This document shows, piece by piece, positions 22,544-33,000 of a DNA stretch of 64,000 nt. This stretch comes from Phyllostachys edulis (Eukaryota > Streptophyta > Magnoliopsida > Poales > Poaceae): positions 37,482,820 to 37,546,819 of the forward strand of contig CM070568.1 in assembly GCA_036346405.1 (NCBI GenBank), read 5' to 3'. The position numbers were made by a program, and so were the translations under genes. How positions within the stretch are numbered: position 1 is the first letter of the stretch; every line of letters begins with the position of its first letter. The notes under the pieces are model-generated. The model searched no databases, was not told where the DNA came from, and saw only the letters and a program-made list of their open reading frames with translations.

Positions 22544-23220
22544 GTTTTGGCCCTGTAGCGCAAATTAATTCCTAAACTAGCTCCCTTAGCATCGGAATTC
22601 CAGATTCCCCCATCAAAGACGTGCTACCGTCCCGACGACAAAGAACTAAGTTTATGCGGTCCGAATCAAGAAGACCTAGGTGTTTGCTAACGCAGCGTCT
22701 GGCAAAGATCTAAGATGTTCTTGATGGGGCTCGGCGACCAAGTTGTCGCCTTGGGACAGCGACATCTTGGTCGCCTCGCCACGCCGCAGCCCCCACTCGC
22801 GCCGCCCGGACCCGCCCACGCCATGCGCGCCATCAAGGCTTCATGGCTGGCTCGCCCACCGCCACGCCACCGATCTGACTCAAGGAATTTTGACCTGTTT
22901 TGGCCTCAGAGTGCAAATTAATTCCTAAACTAGCCCTCTTAGCGTCGGAATTCCAGATTTGGCCCCCCTAGCACGTGCTGCCATCCGGGACAGTAGCAAC
23001 TAAGTTCATGCGGTCCAGAACCGCAGCACCTAGGTGTCGCTAACGCGTCGCAACATCTAAGATGTCATGATCGGGCTTGGCGCACCAAGTTGTTACCTTG
23101 GGGACGGCAGATCTTGGTCGCCTCGCCACGCCAGCCATGCTCCGCTCGCCGCCGCCTGGACCACCTTGACGCGACTGCAAGGCTGCAAGGCGTCCAGACG
23201 CCACGCCACGCCTCGAACTC
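22544..23220. repeat. Diverged tandem duplication, about 353 bp x 2
   Basis: GTTTTGGCC...GCAAATTAATTCCTAAACTAG at 22544 recurs at 22897. It is followed in both copies by GGAATTCCAGATT, ATGCGGTCC, CACCTAGGTG-like wording and TCTTGGTCGCCTCGCCACGC. Copies differ by many substitutions and small indels. Short open frames inside are not supported. Confidence 0.85.
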
Positions 23221-23552
23221 TGCGATTGTTTAGTTGTCTTCTATACACAATCCAACTATCGAAACCACAACACATAACCGTTAAGCTTAAATTAAGAGTT
23301 TCACGGTAAACTCAATTTAATATTGACCGTCCATTCTTTTGATCCAATGGTTCAGATTAGTTAGGATTTAGTTATACTACACTCGATAATATAAGTAGTA
23401 GAATTCTAAGAGGAGTAGAATTGTAATTGTCTATATGGGGATCATATAACATAAGATTAATATTTTGAACCCTAGTTGGAAATACAAAGAAAAGTCTATT
23501 ATGTCATTAACAAATGAATGATCAGATTTGATTTATGCTACCACCATATACT

Positions 23553-23741
23553 CAGTGGCGGAGCCAGAAATTTTCCAAAGCCTGGGCAAGCCGCAAGCTA
23601 AGTATCGGTCGTCTTGTTTTGCCTGAGCAGGACGCCATTATTCGGTCGCGGACGCCGTGGAGCTTCATCGGGACTACCATGGCATGTCACCGGCAAGCCT
23701 GAGCAACTGCTCAGGCTAGAGAGATGGTGGATCCGTCCATA
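23553..23741. mobile_element. hAT-like MITE, 189 bp
   Basis: The left end is CAGTGGCGGAGCCAG and the right end, reversed, is TATGGACGGATCCACC; the inverted ends are imperfect. Flanks CATATACT (23545-23552) and CATATGCT (23742-23749) form an 8-bp TSD with one mismatch. Confidence 0.65.
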
Positions 23742-24203
23742 CATATGCTACCGGTAGAACATACCGTAAAATTTCTCTAAATTAATCTACCCCAGTTTTG
23801 TCTGACACATAGTGCTCGATCCCCCAAAACATAACAAATAAAAGGCTACACATGGTGCCATATGACTCTGAATAAACTTCCATTCCAAGTGAAGTACATC
23901 AAAGCAAGCAGTATATCCTCCATCCAATCAATCTTTTCTAACTACCTAAAGCTGAAAACCAGCAGTAAGGTGCGTTGCCTTTTGACCCTCCAACCCCAAT
24001 CGATAAATAATCAACTGTCAGTGTTTGTCAAACCACCCAACAACGGAAAGTGACAGACTCGAGCAATCCATCGTCAGGCATTCACCAAACAATTTCTACC
24101 GATCTCCTCGATCATTTCTTTGAGTGCGATATCATCCAAGCAAGCGAAGAAAATTAACCTCATCATTCTCACACTACATCGCCTTGTACGCAACGTCACC
24201 TAC

Positions 24204-24475
24204 AATTACAATGCATGTATTTTGTAGCTTGTACTATTATCATATATAAGATGGTAGATATTACCGATATAAGAAAAGACGCCGTTTGAAACATGTGAAT
24301 TTTCCATGACTCTCGTGGGAATTGAATTGTTTCATGTGAAATTACGATGCATGTCTTTTGTAGCTTGTAATATTATCATATATAAGATGGTAGATATTAC
24401 CAATATAAGATAAGACACCATTTGAAACATGTGAATTTTTCCTGATCCCGTAGGAATTGAACTGTTTCGTGTGAA
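24204..24475. repeat. 136-bp tandem duplication
   Basis: AATTACAATGCATGTATTTT at 24204 recurs as AATTACGATGCATGTCTTTT at 24340. ATTATCATATATAAGATGGT follows in both copies. Non-coding; about 300 bp upstream of the membrane-protein gene. Confidence 0.9.
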
Positions 24476-24765
24476 ATTCCTGCGAATGACCGTGTGACAT
24501 TCCTATGCTCTAAACGGGTGCCCTAAAACTAATTCCGATGTTTGCCTCCTGCTTCTTCTTCAGCTCTCCTGCTACCTAGAGTAGCTCCATATAAGATCGA
24601 TGTAGTTACCGGGTCAGTGCCATGGATCGATCAGTAGGTGGCCAATCATTCACAAAGTTAAGCCAGCAGCAGCACATCAGCTGACACTCCTCTCCTCCTC
24701 TTGACCTGCCAGCAACCATCACCCAAAGCAACCCATAAATTAACTTAACACTCACACAACAACTA

Positions 24766-25812
24766 TTGCATTGCTCTCTTCATCCTGGGGAAGAAAGGTT
24801 GCTGTTGCGTTGCGCCATGATGAGGAGAGCAGGAGGAGGGTTGCTGCGTGGCTCGACGGCGGGGAGGGCCGGGAGGGTGATGAGGGCGGCGGTGGCGGCC
24901 TTCTTCCAAGGATACCACTGCTTCAGCTCCGTGGCGGCGATCCTCGCCTTCCCATTCTCCGCGGCGGTGCTCGCCTCCGAGGCGCTGGCGCCGTCGTCGG
25001 CGCTGCTGCGCGGAGTGTCGTCGCGCCTCCGGTCCATGTTCCACGCCGCCGGCTTCCCGCCGTCGGCCTTCTTCGCGCTGCTCAACGCCAAGCTGTCACA
25101 GACCGTCTTCACGTTCGCGGCCACGCTGCCCTTCACGCTCACCTTCCTGCTGCTCGCCAAGGCCTGCGTCGCCGGCATGCTCCGCCCGGAGCAGCAGGAG
25201 CGGCCCCGCCGGCGGCCGCTCGTGTCGCTCCCGCCGCTCACGACCGTCGCAGGCGTGTACCCGGCGCTCGTCGCCACGCACCTCTTCAACTCCTTCATCA
25301 TGCTCTCCGCCAACGCCGCCGTGTTCTCGCTGTTGTTCCTCACCTTCGGCGCTGCCGATCTCCTGGGGCTCTCTTCCCACGCGGGCACACTCGTGCTCTC
25401 CGCCGCCGGTGCCATCACATACTCGGTGGCCATCGGTATCGCCACCGTGGTCTGCAACCTCGCCGTCATGGTGGCCGCCATGGAGCGCTGCGCCGGCCAC
25501 ACCGCTGTGCTCAGGGCGTGCGTCGTCATCAGGGGTCGCGTGCCTACGGCCCTGGCGCTGGCGCTGCCCACCAACCTCAGCATGGCGGCCGCGGAGGCTC
25601 TGTTCCAGCTCCGGGTCGTCTCGCAACGCCAGAGGGCCGGGAGGCTCGCGCCAGGGGTCGCTGGCGAGGCCTTCTCGATCGCCTACATCCACGCGCTCTG
25701 CATCGTCCTCGAGATCATCGTCAGCTATATGTTCTACAGGAGCTGCAAGAGGAGTGAAGCTGATGAGCTCAGAGAGCTGGAGCCTGAGGACAAGGGTTAC
25801 CTCCAGGCTTGA
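24766..25812 (+). CDS. Multipass membrane protein, plant-specific family of unknown function
   Basis: An intact intronless frame of 348 codons with strong GC-rich third positions, unlike the flanking DNA. Hydrophobic segments lie at about residues 52-74, 112-137, 163-200 (long enough for one or two passes), 207-238, possibly 258-283, and 303-325 (ending IVSYMFYRSCKR). The N-terminus is basic and the C-terminus acidic (SEADELRELEPEDKG). The first ATG is at 24766; an ATG at 24817 (MMRRAGGG) is equally plausible and gives 331 codons. The pattern of long hydrophobic helices with a conserved last helix recalls uncharacterised plant integral membrane proteins, but I cannot name a family with confidence and no transport or enzyme motif is visible. 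It converges with the formin gene, whose 3' end lies about 0.9 kb away. Confidence 0.85.
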   Translation: MHCSLHPGEERLLLRCAMMRRAGGGLLRGSTAGRAGRVMRAAVAAFFQGYHCFSSVAAILAFPFSAAVLASEALAPSSALLRGVSSRLRSMFHAAGFPPSAFFALLNAKLSQTVFTFAATLPFTLTFLLLAKACVAGMLRPEQQERPRRRPLVSLPPLTTVAGVYPALVATHLFNSFIMLSANAAVFSLLFLTFGAADLLGLSSHAGTLVLSAAGAITYSVAIGIATVVCNLAVMVAAMERCAGHTAVLRACVVIRGRVPTALALALPTNLSMAAAEALFQLRVVSQRQRAGRLAPGVAGEAFSIAYIHALCIVLEIIVSYMFYRSCKRSEADELRELEPEDKGYLQA

Positions 25813-26699
25813 GCTCAGCTGAAGCATAGACATAACTACATTGGTTTGTCTTTATGAGAAACTCAAGGATCAGATCAGACGGTGCTCTGATCCAGAGGAA
25901 CATACTAAAATGAGATAAGAGTACTGATTTATTTATTTTTTGGTGCCAAGCGATATATAATATTGAGGTCAAATAAATGATTCTCTTGTACAGCAGCAAA
26001 CACACTCTTGAATTAAAATAAATAAGCAGGGAAATTTGCATTATTCACTGTTGAAGAAAGGTAGGGATTGCAGATTTCACATTTTGTTCTTTTTTCCCTC
26101 TCCGGTAGACATTAACAGCTGCAAAAACTTCGGAGTACAGTATGTGTCACCTGTATGTATCTTTGGAAAGCTATTACAGTACAGAATATCTGAAGTTATG
26201 CATGCTCCTTGCCCCTGGTGATCACATCTGTCAGATTTTTCATCTCTGACATTGAACAGAAGCATACTGTCAGATATGAGATGGCCCATGTGTGGAATTA
26301 CATAATTTACTGGCATTGTTAGTTTGCTACAACAGAAAGTACAATGTCATAAATAAAACCATAAAGGCAACAATAGGGCAAAGCAGAGAGAGAAGAGAAG
26401 AGAATGCAATGCAAATAAGCAACAGATGATCCTATTTCTGTTTCCACCATCATCAGGCAAAACACTGGAGCTCATATTTTGATCGATCTCGAGACCAACC
26501 GCATGCTGCTTGAGGTAGGGGGTCATGCACAAACACGTTGATGCTTCATTTGGCAACAAGAAGTCAAGAGCATGGCTATACATTCATTAGTTGGTTAGAA
26601 AACTGCTTGTGTTACAACATCTTACCTACTCCTGCTGCTACTGCTAGTATAAACAAGGGGAAAATTTTCTAGTAAGAAATCTGTACAGAAGGACCTAAT
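25813..26699. other. Intergenic region between convergent genes
   Basis: Should contain the 3' UTRs of the membrane-protein gene (left) and of the formin (right, minus). No transposon ends or coding segments were recognised. Confidence 0.5.
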
Positions 26700-27000
26700 T
26701 ATGTGTTGGGTTAGCTTTGTACAGTGTCACGAGCTATCAAGCGTGGATGTCCAACCGAAAGTATCTGCATGAAACAAAAGAAATGACTATTTGTTAGGAT
26801 GATACTGACAAGTATATTTCACCAGTTAGAACAAAACAGTGCATATACATAATTATATGTTACCTTGTCTTGTAAGCATGAGATGTCCACAGGGAAGTCG
26901 TGCATTTGGCGACTTTCAAGCCTCCTGTGAAGATCTATGGCTGGCGGAGGTGGCATTTGTCGAGGAAATTGATGTCCGTATAGAAGTTTCAGGACAGATA
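26700..27000 (-). other. Formin 3' UTR with a probable intron
   Basis: Directly after the formin stop (TGA, 27001-27003) the minus strand carries a donor AAGACAAG/GTAACA at 26863 and an acceptor TTTCATGCAG/ATAC at 26764. A 99-bp intron (26765-26863) in the 3' UTR is therefore likely. Its sequence is AT-rich compared with the flanks. The polyadenylation site was not determined. Confidence 0.5.
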
Positions 27001-30000
27001 TCATTTGAAAGCTGATCTTGGTGATCTGTCTACAAGTCCGTCTTTTGATTTTATAGGAGTTCTGTCCTGGTTTGCTTCTTTTTCAGCCTCTTTCTGGGCT
27101 TTCTTCTTCTCAGCTTCAATCTGCTTGAGGTTCTCCTCATGTGCTTTCCGAAATAACCCCACAAAGGTCAGAAGAGTGGAAGCAACTGCATTTTTTTTTG
27201 AAGATTCAATATGAGTAAGAGGCAAGAGGGATATTATATTACTATCTAATGTATGCTTTATTTTGTAGTTGAGGACAGCCAAGGAGTGACGAACACTGCT
27301 ATCATTTTTTAATTTTAAAAGTAAAGACACATAAAATCGATTGAAGGCTAAAGCAAGTAGTAAATCACATAAAAGGAGCTAGTATGGTTCACAGATCTGT
27401 TTGCCTTTTGATATTCACTGGCTCAAAGAGAGGAAACTGATGAAGTAAAACGGTGAGAAAAAAACAACAGCAGATCTAACTAAGAGCAGACTTTTAGGAG
27501 TATTCATGAGGCACAGAAGCAAGTCAGACAAGAAGTAGATCACATGCTTAGGTAAACAGTGATCCCAACTGTTAGATTCTGAAGAGGATTTTGCTATTCA
27601 CAACTATGCATCTTATTCGTTATTGAGAAGATATATAGACAGTAGTTAGACCTCATAGGCTGTATGGGCCACATGGGCCAAGAGAGAGACCACTAATATA
27701 TACAAGACTCTTAACACCCCTCCTTCAAACTCAAGGTGGATCTGGAGGATCTGATGCACTGAGTTTGAACAGATAAAACCGATGTTGTTCTCGAGTCTGA
27801 GCCTTAGTGAAAAAATCTGCAACTTGAAACTTTAAGAGTACAGACTAAAGGTCGATGGTTGACTGCTGACAATGAGACCATGTGAATGATGCATCAACAC
27901 CAATGTGCTTTGTCAACTCATACTTAATTGGATCACTAGTAATCTGAATGACAATTGTATTATTATAAAAAAAAGTGTAGGATTATCACAAAGAACACTA
28001 AGATCAGCCAAAAGCCATCGAAGCCAAAACAATCTCTAATGTGGTAGCGGCAAGGGCTCGAAGCTCAGCCTTTACACTAGTGACACCGCAGTTTGCTTCT
28101 TGGACTTCCAGGCAATGAGCGAAGTACCAAAAAAGATACAGTAGCCAGTGATAGATCGTTGATCAATAGGATCACTCACCTAAGCGTGGAGCTGGAGCTA
28201 ACTCGAACTGGCATAGAACATCCGCTTGGACGCAGTCCCCCACAAGTATCTCAGCACACGAAGAATATGACCATAGTGGACTAAGGTGGGAACACTGATA
28301 AACTGGCTAAGTACAAAAACAACATGAGCAATGTCTGGTCTGGTGACAGTGAGATAAACAAGGCTCCCAACGAACTGATGATAACGGGAATGGTCAGTCA
28401 GTGGTACACTGTCTGTAGGATGAAGCTGCAAGTGGAGCTCTATGTGTGTGGCAGTATTGCGAGTATCAGTCATACCAGAGCGAGCAAGTAGATCCTGAAC
28501 GTAGCTATGTTGAGAAAGGTAGTAGCCATCGCCATCCAAATGAACCTCAATCCCCAAAAAATAGCTCAATGGTCCCAAATCTAACATCATAAACTGTTCA
28601 CTCAATTTCTTCTTCACAAAGGTCACATAGTCCATGTCATCTCCTGTGATCAACATATCCAAGTACGACCCCGCTGAGAAGTACGAATAAACAAGACAGG
28701 GACATACTCATTGGGAGTGAAAATAGCAGATCGAATCACAAAACTAAAACGCTCAAACCAAGCACGAGAAGCCTGCTTGAGACCATATAGAGCACACCTG
28801 AGACAACAAACATAGCATGTAGGATCCTCAACACCTGGGGGTGGCTGCATATAGACCTTATGTAGATCACCATGAAGAAAAAACATTCTTGACATCCATT
28901 TGAAAGATAGTCCATGATCGTACCGCTACAACAACAATAAGAGTACGGATTATAGTCATATGAGCAACTGAAGCAAAAGTCTCATCATAATCTCGACCAT
29001 ATGCCTGCTGAAAAACCTCTTACAACAAGACGAGTCTTGTATCGCTCCACTAAACCATCTGACTTGGTATTTATTTTGCACACCTACTTGCAAGTTATAG
29101 GAACAGCTCTAGATGGTAGCGGAACAAGATCCCAAGTGCATGTACACTCTAATGTTGTAAGATCCTCAATCATGGCCAACTGTCACTCAGGTGTACTGGC
29201 GGCCTCCCAATAGGTACTCGGCTTAGATACTGCACATGCACGAGAAAAACCCCATCTCTATAGTGCCTGAATAGAGGAATGATCACGTAAGGTATACCAT
29301 GATGTAGTAGAACGATCAGCAGAGTCTGTGGTACTAGCTGAAGGGTCAAGTGAAAGAGAGGAGGGTTGAGGATCAGAATGTTCAAGAGGAATGGAAGTCT
29401 AAGGATCAAAAGGAACTCTATCGGTGACTAGTGAAAGGGAAAAGTGGAAGCGTTAGAAACTGGTGAAGCCGGTGGAGGAGACACACTAGAATGTGAAACT
29501 AGTGGAGAAAGTATATCTAGAGAAAACAAGTCTAGTGAAGGAATGGAAGGCAGACACAAAAAAGAGGTGGAATATGTGAAAGGAGTGACATGTGTAGAAG
29601 GATGATAAAAGAAGGATCAACCATCATCAAAGGTCACATCACGAGAAATGCAAATGCGACGTGCTGAAGGATCATGGCAACGATAGCCCTTATGCTCAGG
29701 ACTATAACCCAGGAAGACAATTGACTGAGCGCTCAGCTTTATGTACTCACGAGGTGCTAGAAGGGCATAGCAAACACAACCAAAGATGCGAAGATGAGCA
29801 TAGCGAGTAGGTGCTCTCAACAGGACCTCACTAGGACACTTGCCCTGAAGCTTGGAAGAGGGTTGACGGTTGATGAGATAGACTGTCATAGAGACTGTTT
29901 CCCCCAAGAAGAGGGAACAAAGGAGGTAATGAGAAGAGCTACGTTGCGCGGATACTTCCGAAAACTTGCGTCTTCGATATCGGATCTGACCTCGATACGG

Positions 30001-33000
30001 ATATCGCTCGACACGCCTCAATACGTATCGGTCAATTTTCCCTTTTTCAAATAAAGAAATCAATTCGGATACTCCTTGGATACCTTTATGATACTTCCCC
30101 GATACCTTTGAACCCTAACCCAACTTAAACACACAACTCTTGACCCCGATACTCTCACTTGCTCTTCTCTCACTATGTTCTACTTGACCCGACCACGCCC
30201 TCACACGCCCACCGCCACCATACCCATCACCCACGCTTCCACGCCCACACTCCACCCCACCTCCACCTCCTTTGTCTTGCCTTCTCGCCCTGCGATGAGT
30301 CACTTTTCTTATCCCCTTATTTGCAGTTTCTTATTTCATTTCTCCCTTTTTTCAGATCTGATGGCTACTGGATTAGGAAGCTCAAGTGCGTCCAACAGTG
30401 GTAGTGCAACTTCTGTACGAGCAACCAGTGGAGCTGCCATGGTAAGCAACATCCTAAATGTGGCTTTTGTGAAGAGGAAATTGAGTGAACAGTTTACGAT
30501 GTCTGATTTAGGACCATTGAGCTATTTTCTGGGGATTAGGGTTCATTCTGATTGTGATGGCTATTATCTCTCTCGGCATCACTACGTCCAGGATCTGCTT
30601 GCTCGCTCTAGTACGACTAATACGCGCAATGCTACCACACCCATAGAGCTCCACCTACAGCTTCGACCTATAGACGCAGGTGTACCACTGAAAAATGCTT
30701 CTCGCTATCGTCAGATCGTTGAAAGCCTTGTTTATCTCACTGTCACTAGACCAGACATTGCACATGTTGTTCATGTGCTCAGCCAGTTTGTCAGTGCTCC
30801 CACATCAGTCCATTATGGTCATGTTCGTGTGCTGAGATACTCAAGGGGGACTATAGCTAAACGTTTGTTCTATGCCGCCGAAGTCGGCTCACTCGCGCTT
30901 ACTCGACTCACTTGGGCGAGTGATCTCATCGATCGCGATCTATCATCAGCTCTTCAGATCTCTCTTGGTACTTCGCCATTGCCTAAAAGTCCAACAAGCA
31001 GACTGCGGTGTCACGCTCTAGTGCAGAGGCTGAGCTTCGAGCTCTTGCCGCTACCACCTCAAAGATCATTTGCCTTCAATAGCTCTTGATTGATCTCGGT
31101 GTCCATTGTGACAATCCTACACCTCTTTTGTGACAATACAAGTGTCATTCAGATTGTCAGTGATCCAGTCAAGCATGAGCTGACAAAGCACATTGGTGTT
31201 GATGCGTCCTTCACACGATCTCATTATCAGCAGTCGACCATCGCCCTCAAGTATGTTCCCTTAGAGCTTCAAGTTGCAGATTTCTTCACCAAAGCTCAGA
31301 CTCGAGAACAACATCGGCTTTATCTACTCAAACTCAGTGCATCAGATCCTCCTGATCCACCTTGAGTTTGAAGGAGGTGTTAAGAGTATTGTATCTTCTC
31401 TACTTTCCCTCTCTTGGCCCATGTGGCCCATGTAACCCATAAGGCCTATGTAACAATCTCTATATATACCCTCTCAATTAATGATTAAGTTGCATACATG
31501 CTTATTAAGTCGTCGACAAGTTAGTGGAGCGGAGGTGACTTGGTCCAGTGACTCGACTTGCCAAGTTCCCAGCTCGCCGCCGCAGCTCCCAGCCTGCGCC
31601 GCCCTTCGTCTCCCTCGGCGAGAGCTGAAGATCCTAGCTCGCCGACGGCGGAGATGGAGGCAACATGGATCCAACGTCAGGGAGGTGGAGGCGAGCTCGA
31701 TGTGGCCGGAGATCGTCACCCTCGGCCACAGCTCCCAGCCGGCGCCGCCCTTCGTCTCCCTCGGCGGGAGCTGAAGCTCCCAGCTCGCCGATGGCGGGGG
31801 TGGAGGCGACGTGGATCCGGCGTCAGGGAGGTGGAGGCGAGCTCGATGTGGCCGCCGTCGCCATCACCCTCCTCTGCTCCCTCTCCCTCTCCCTGTCGCC
31901 ATCGCTCTCCTCTGCTCCCTCTCCCCATCGCCATCACCCTCTGCTCCCTCTCCCTGTGGTTGTGTGGTGTGATGGATGTGTGTGTGGTTGTGGTGTGTTG
32001 TGTGTGGCTGTGTGGTGTGTTGTGTGGTGTGGTGTGATGTGTTGTGTGTGTGTTGTGCTGCGTGTACCATATGAACAGTACCTTTCGACTAGTCGGCAAG
32101 TCGATCACAAGGAGGGTAGTGTCGACTTACCGACCTAATAACCTTGGCTGCATAGTTGTGAATAGCAAAACCCTAATCTCAACTTTTCTAACAAGAGAGA
32201 CTACTAATATGCACAAGACTCTTAACACCAACCAGTGTTCATAAAACTAGAAATGGGTTGGTTCGCGACCACTACCAGTTTATTCCTATAAAATCATGAC
32301 TTAGTGGGAAACTGGGAATAAGCCAGAATCACCACGAATCAATCTAACTCGGAGTAGCTTGGACAAAATCGGCATTAATCCAACTGGGATTCAATCTCTC
32401 TCCTTTAGCTGGTAAGGACAGAAACCAACCATCCCGTAAAGTTTCATGAACCCTGGCTCCAGTTCAAGCGTATATTTACTTATTGCAGAAAACAACTGAA
32501 AACGGGTTAGAGTTTTGGTGGGCGTGCAGGCTACAACCACTGTTTTAAGCCAATCCAAAGACATCCGTAGTCTCTAGTATCTCATACTGGCATCCAGGTG
32601 CGCCAATGATGAATGATCACAATGTATTATGTTCATTAGAACTTTACAACCATAATGGAAAAGGGGGGAAATAAAATACATATCCTTTCAGCACCATCTC
32701 CAATAAACAATTTCAATAGATGAATTGGCATGAATATTACCTTGCTCAAAAGGAAATTTTGCAGGATCTTCTCCAAAATAATGGGAAAGTGCATCTGCAC
32801 TTCTACCCTGTCAGCAATTGATACATCAAAAAGGGGCAATTTTTTTAAAACGAATGGAACGAGCTCTGCTCGTTCTTTTGAGAGAGAACAAGAGAATTAC
32901 AAACACAAACACTTGTCCTGGTAGGACACCCGAGAGGTAAAGCACCACAACACCCAAGAAAACGGGGCAAATTTAAAGTGTACAGTGTTGGTAATGGAAG

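Larger units (their letters stand above)
27570..32227. mobile_element. Composite Copia insertion with inverted arms, in formin intron 16
   Basis: The insertion is bounded by CCAAC on both sides (27565-27569 and 32228-32232), a perfect 5-bp TSD. The left end is TGTTAGATTC and the right end GACTCTTAACA. The left half (27570 to about 29947) is Copia pol in minus orientation with its 3' LTR. The centre (about 29948-30438) looks like a hAT gene 5' end. The right half (30439-32192) is the same Copia family in plus orientation, followed by a 35-bp stub of a minus-oriented LTR (32193-32227). One TSD around the whole implies one integration, or a later rearrangement inside an older insertion. It sits in the last coding intron of the formin, antisense and sense halves together. 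Confidence 0.8.

Noticed and set aside
24771..25833. Alternative frames of 245-328 codons overlapping the membrane-protein gene
   Set aside because: High-GC third positions open the other frames; these translations are Arg/His-rich and lack hydrophobic segments or domains.
31864..32108. His/Thr-rich open frame (THTTHHTTPHN...)
   Set aside because: It is the translation of a GT/CA low-complexity run.
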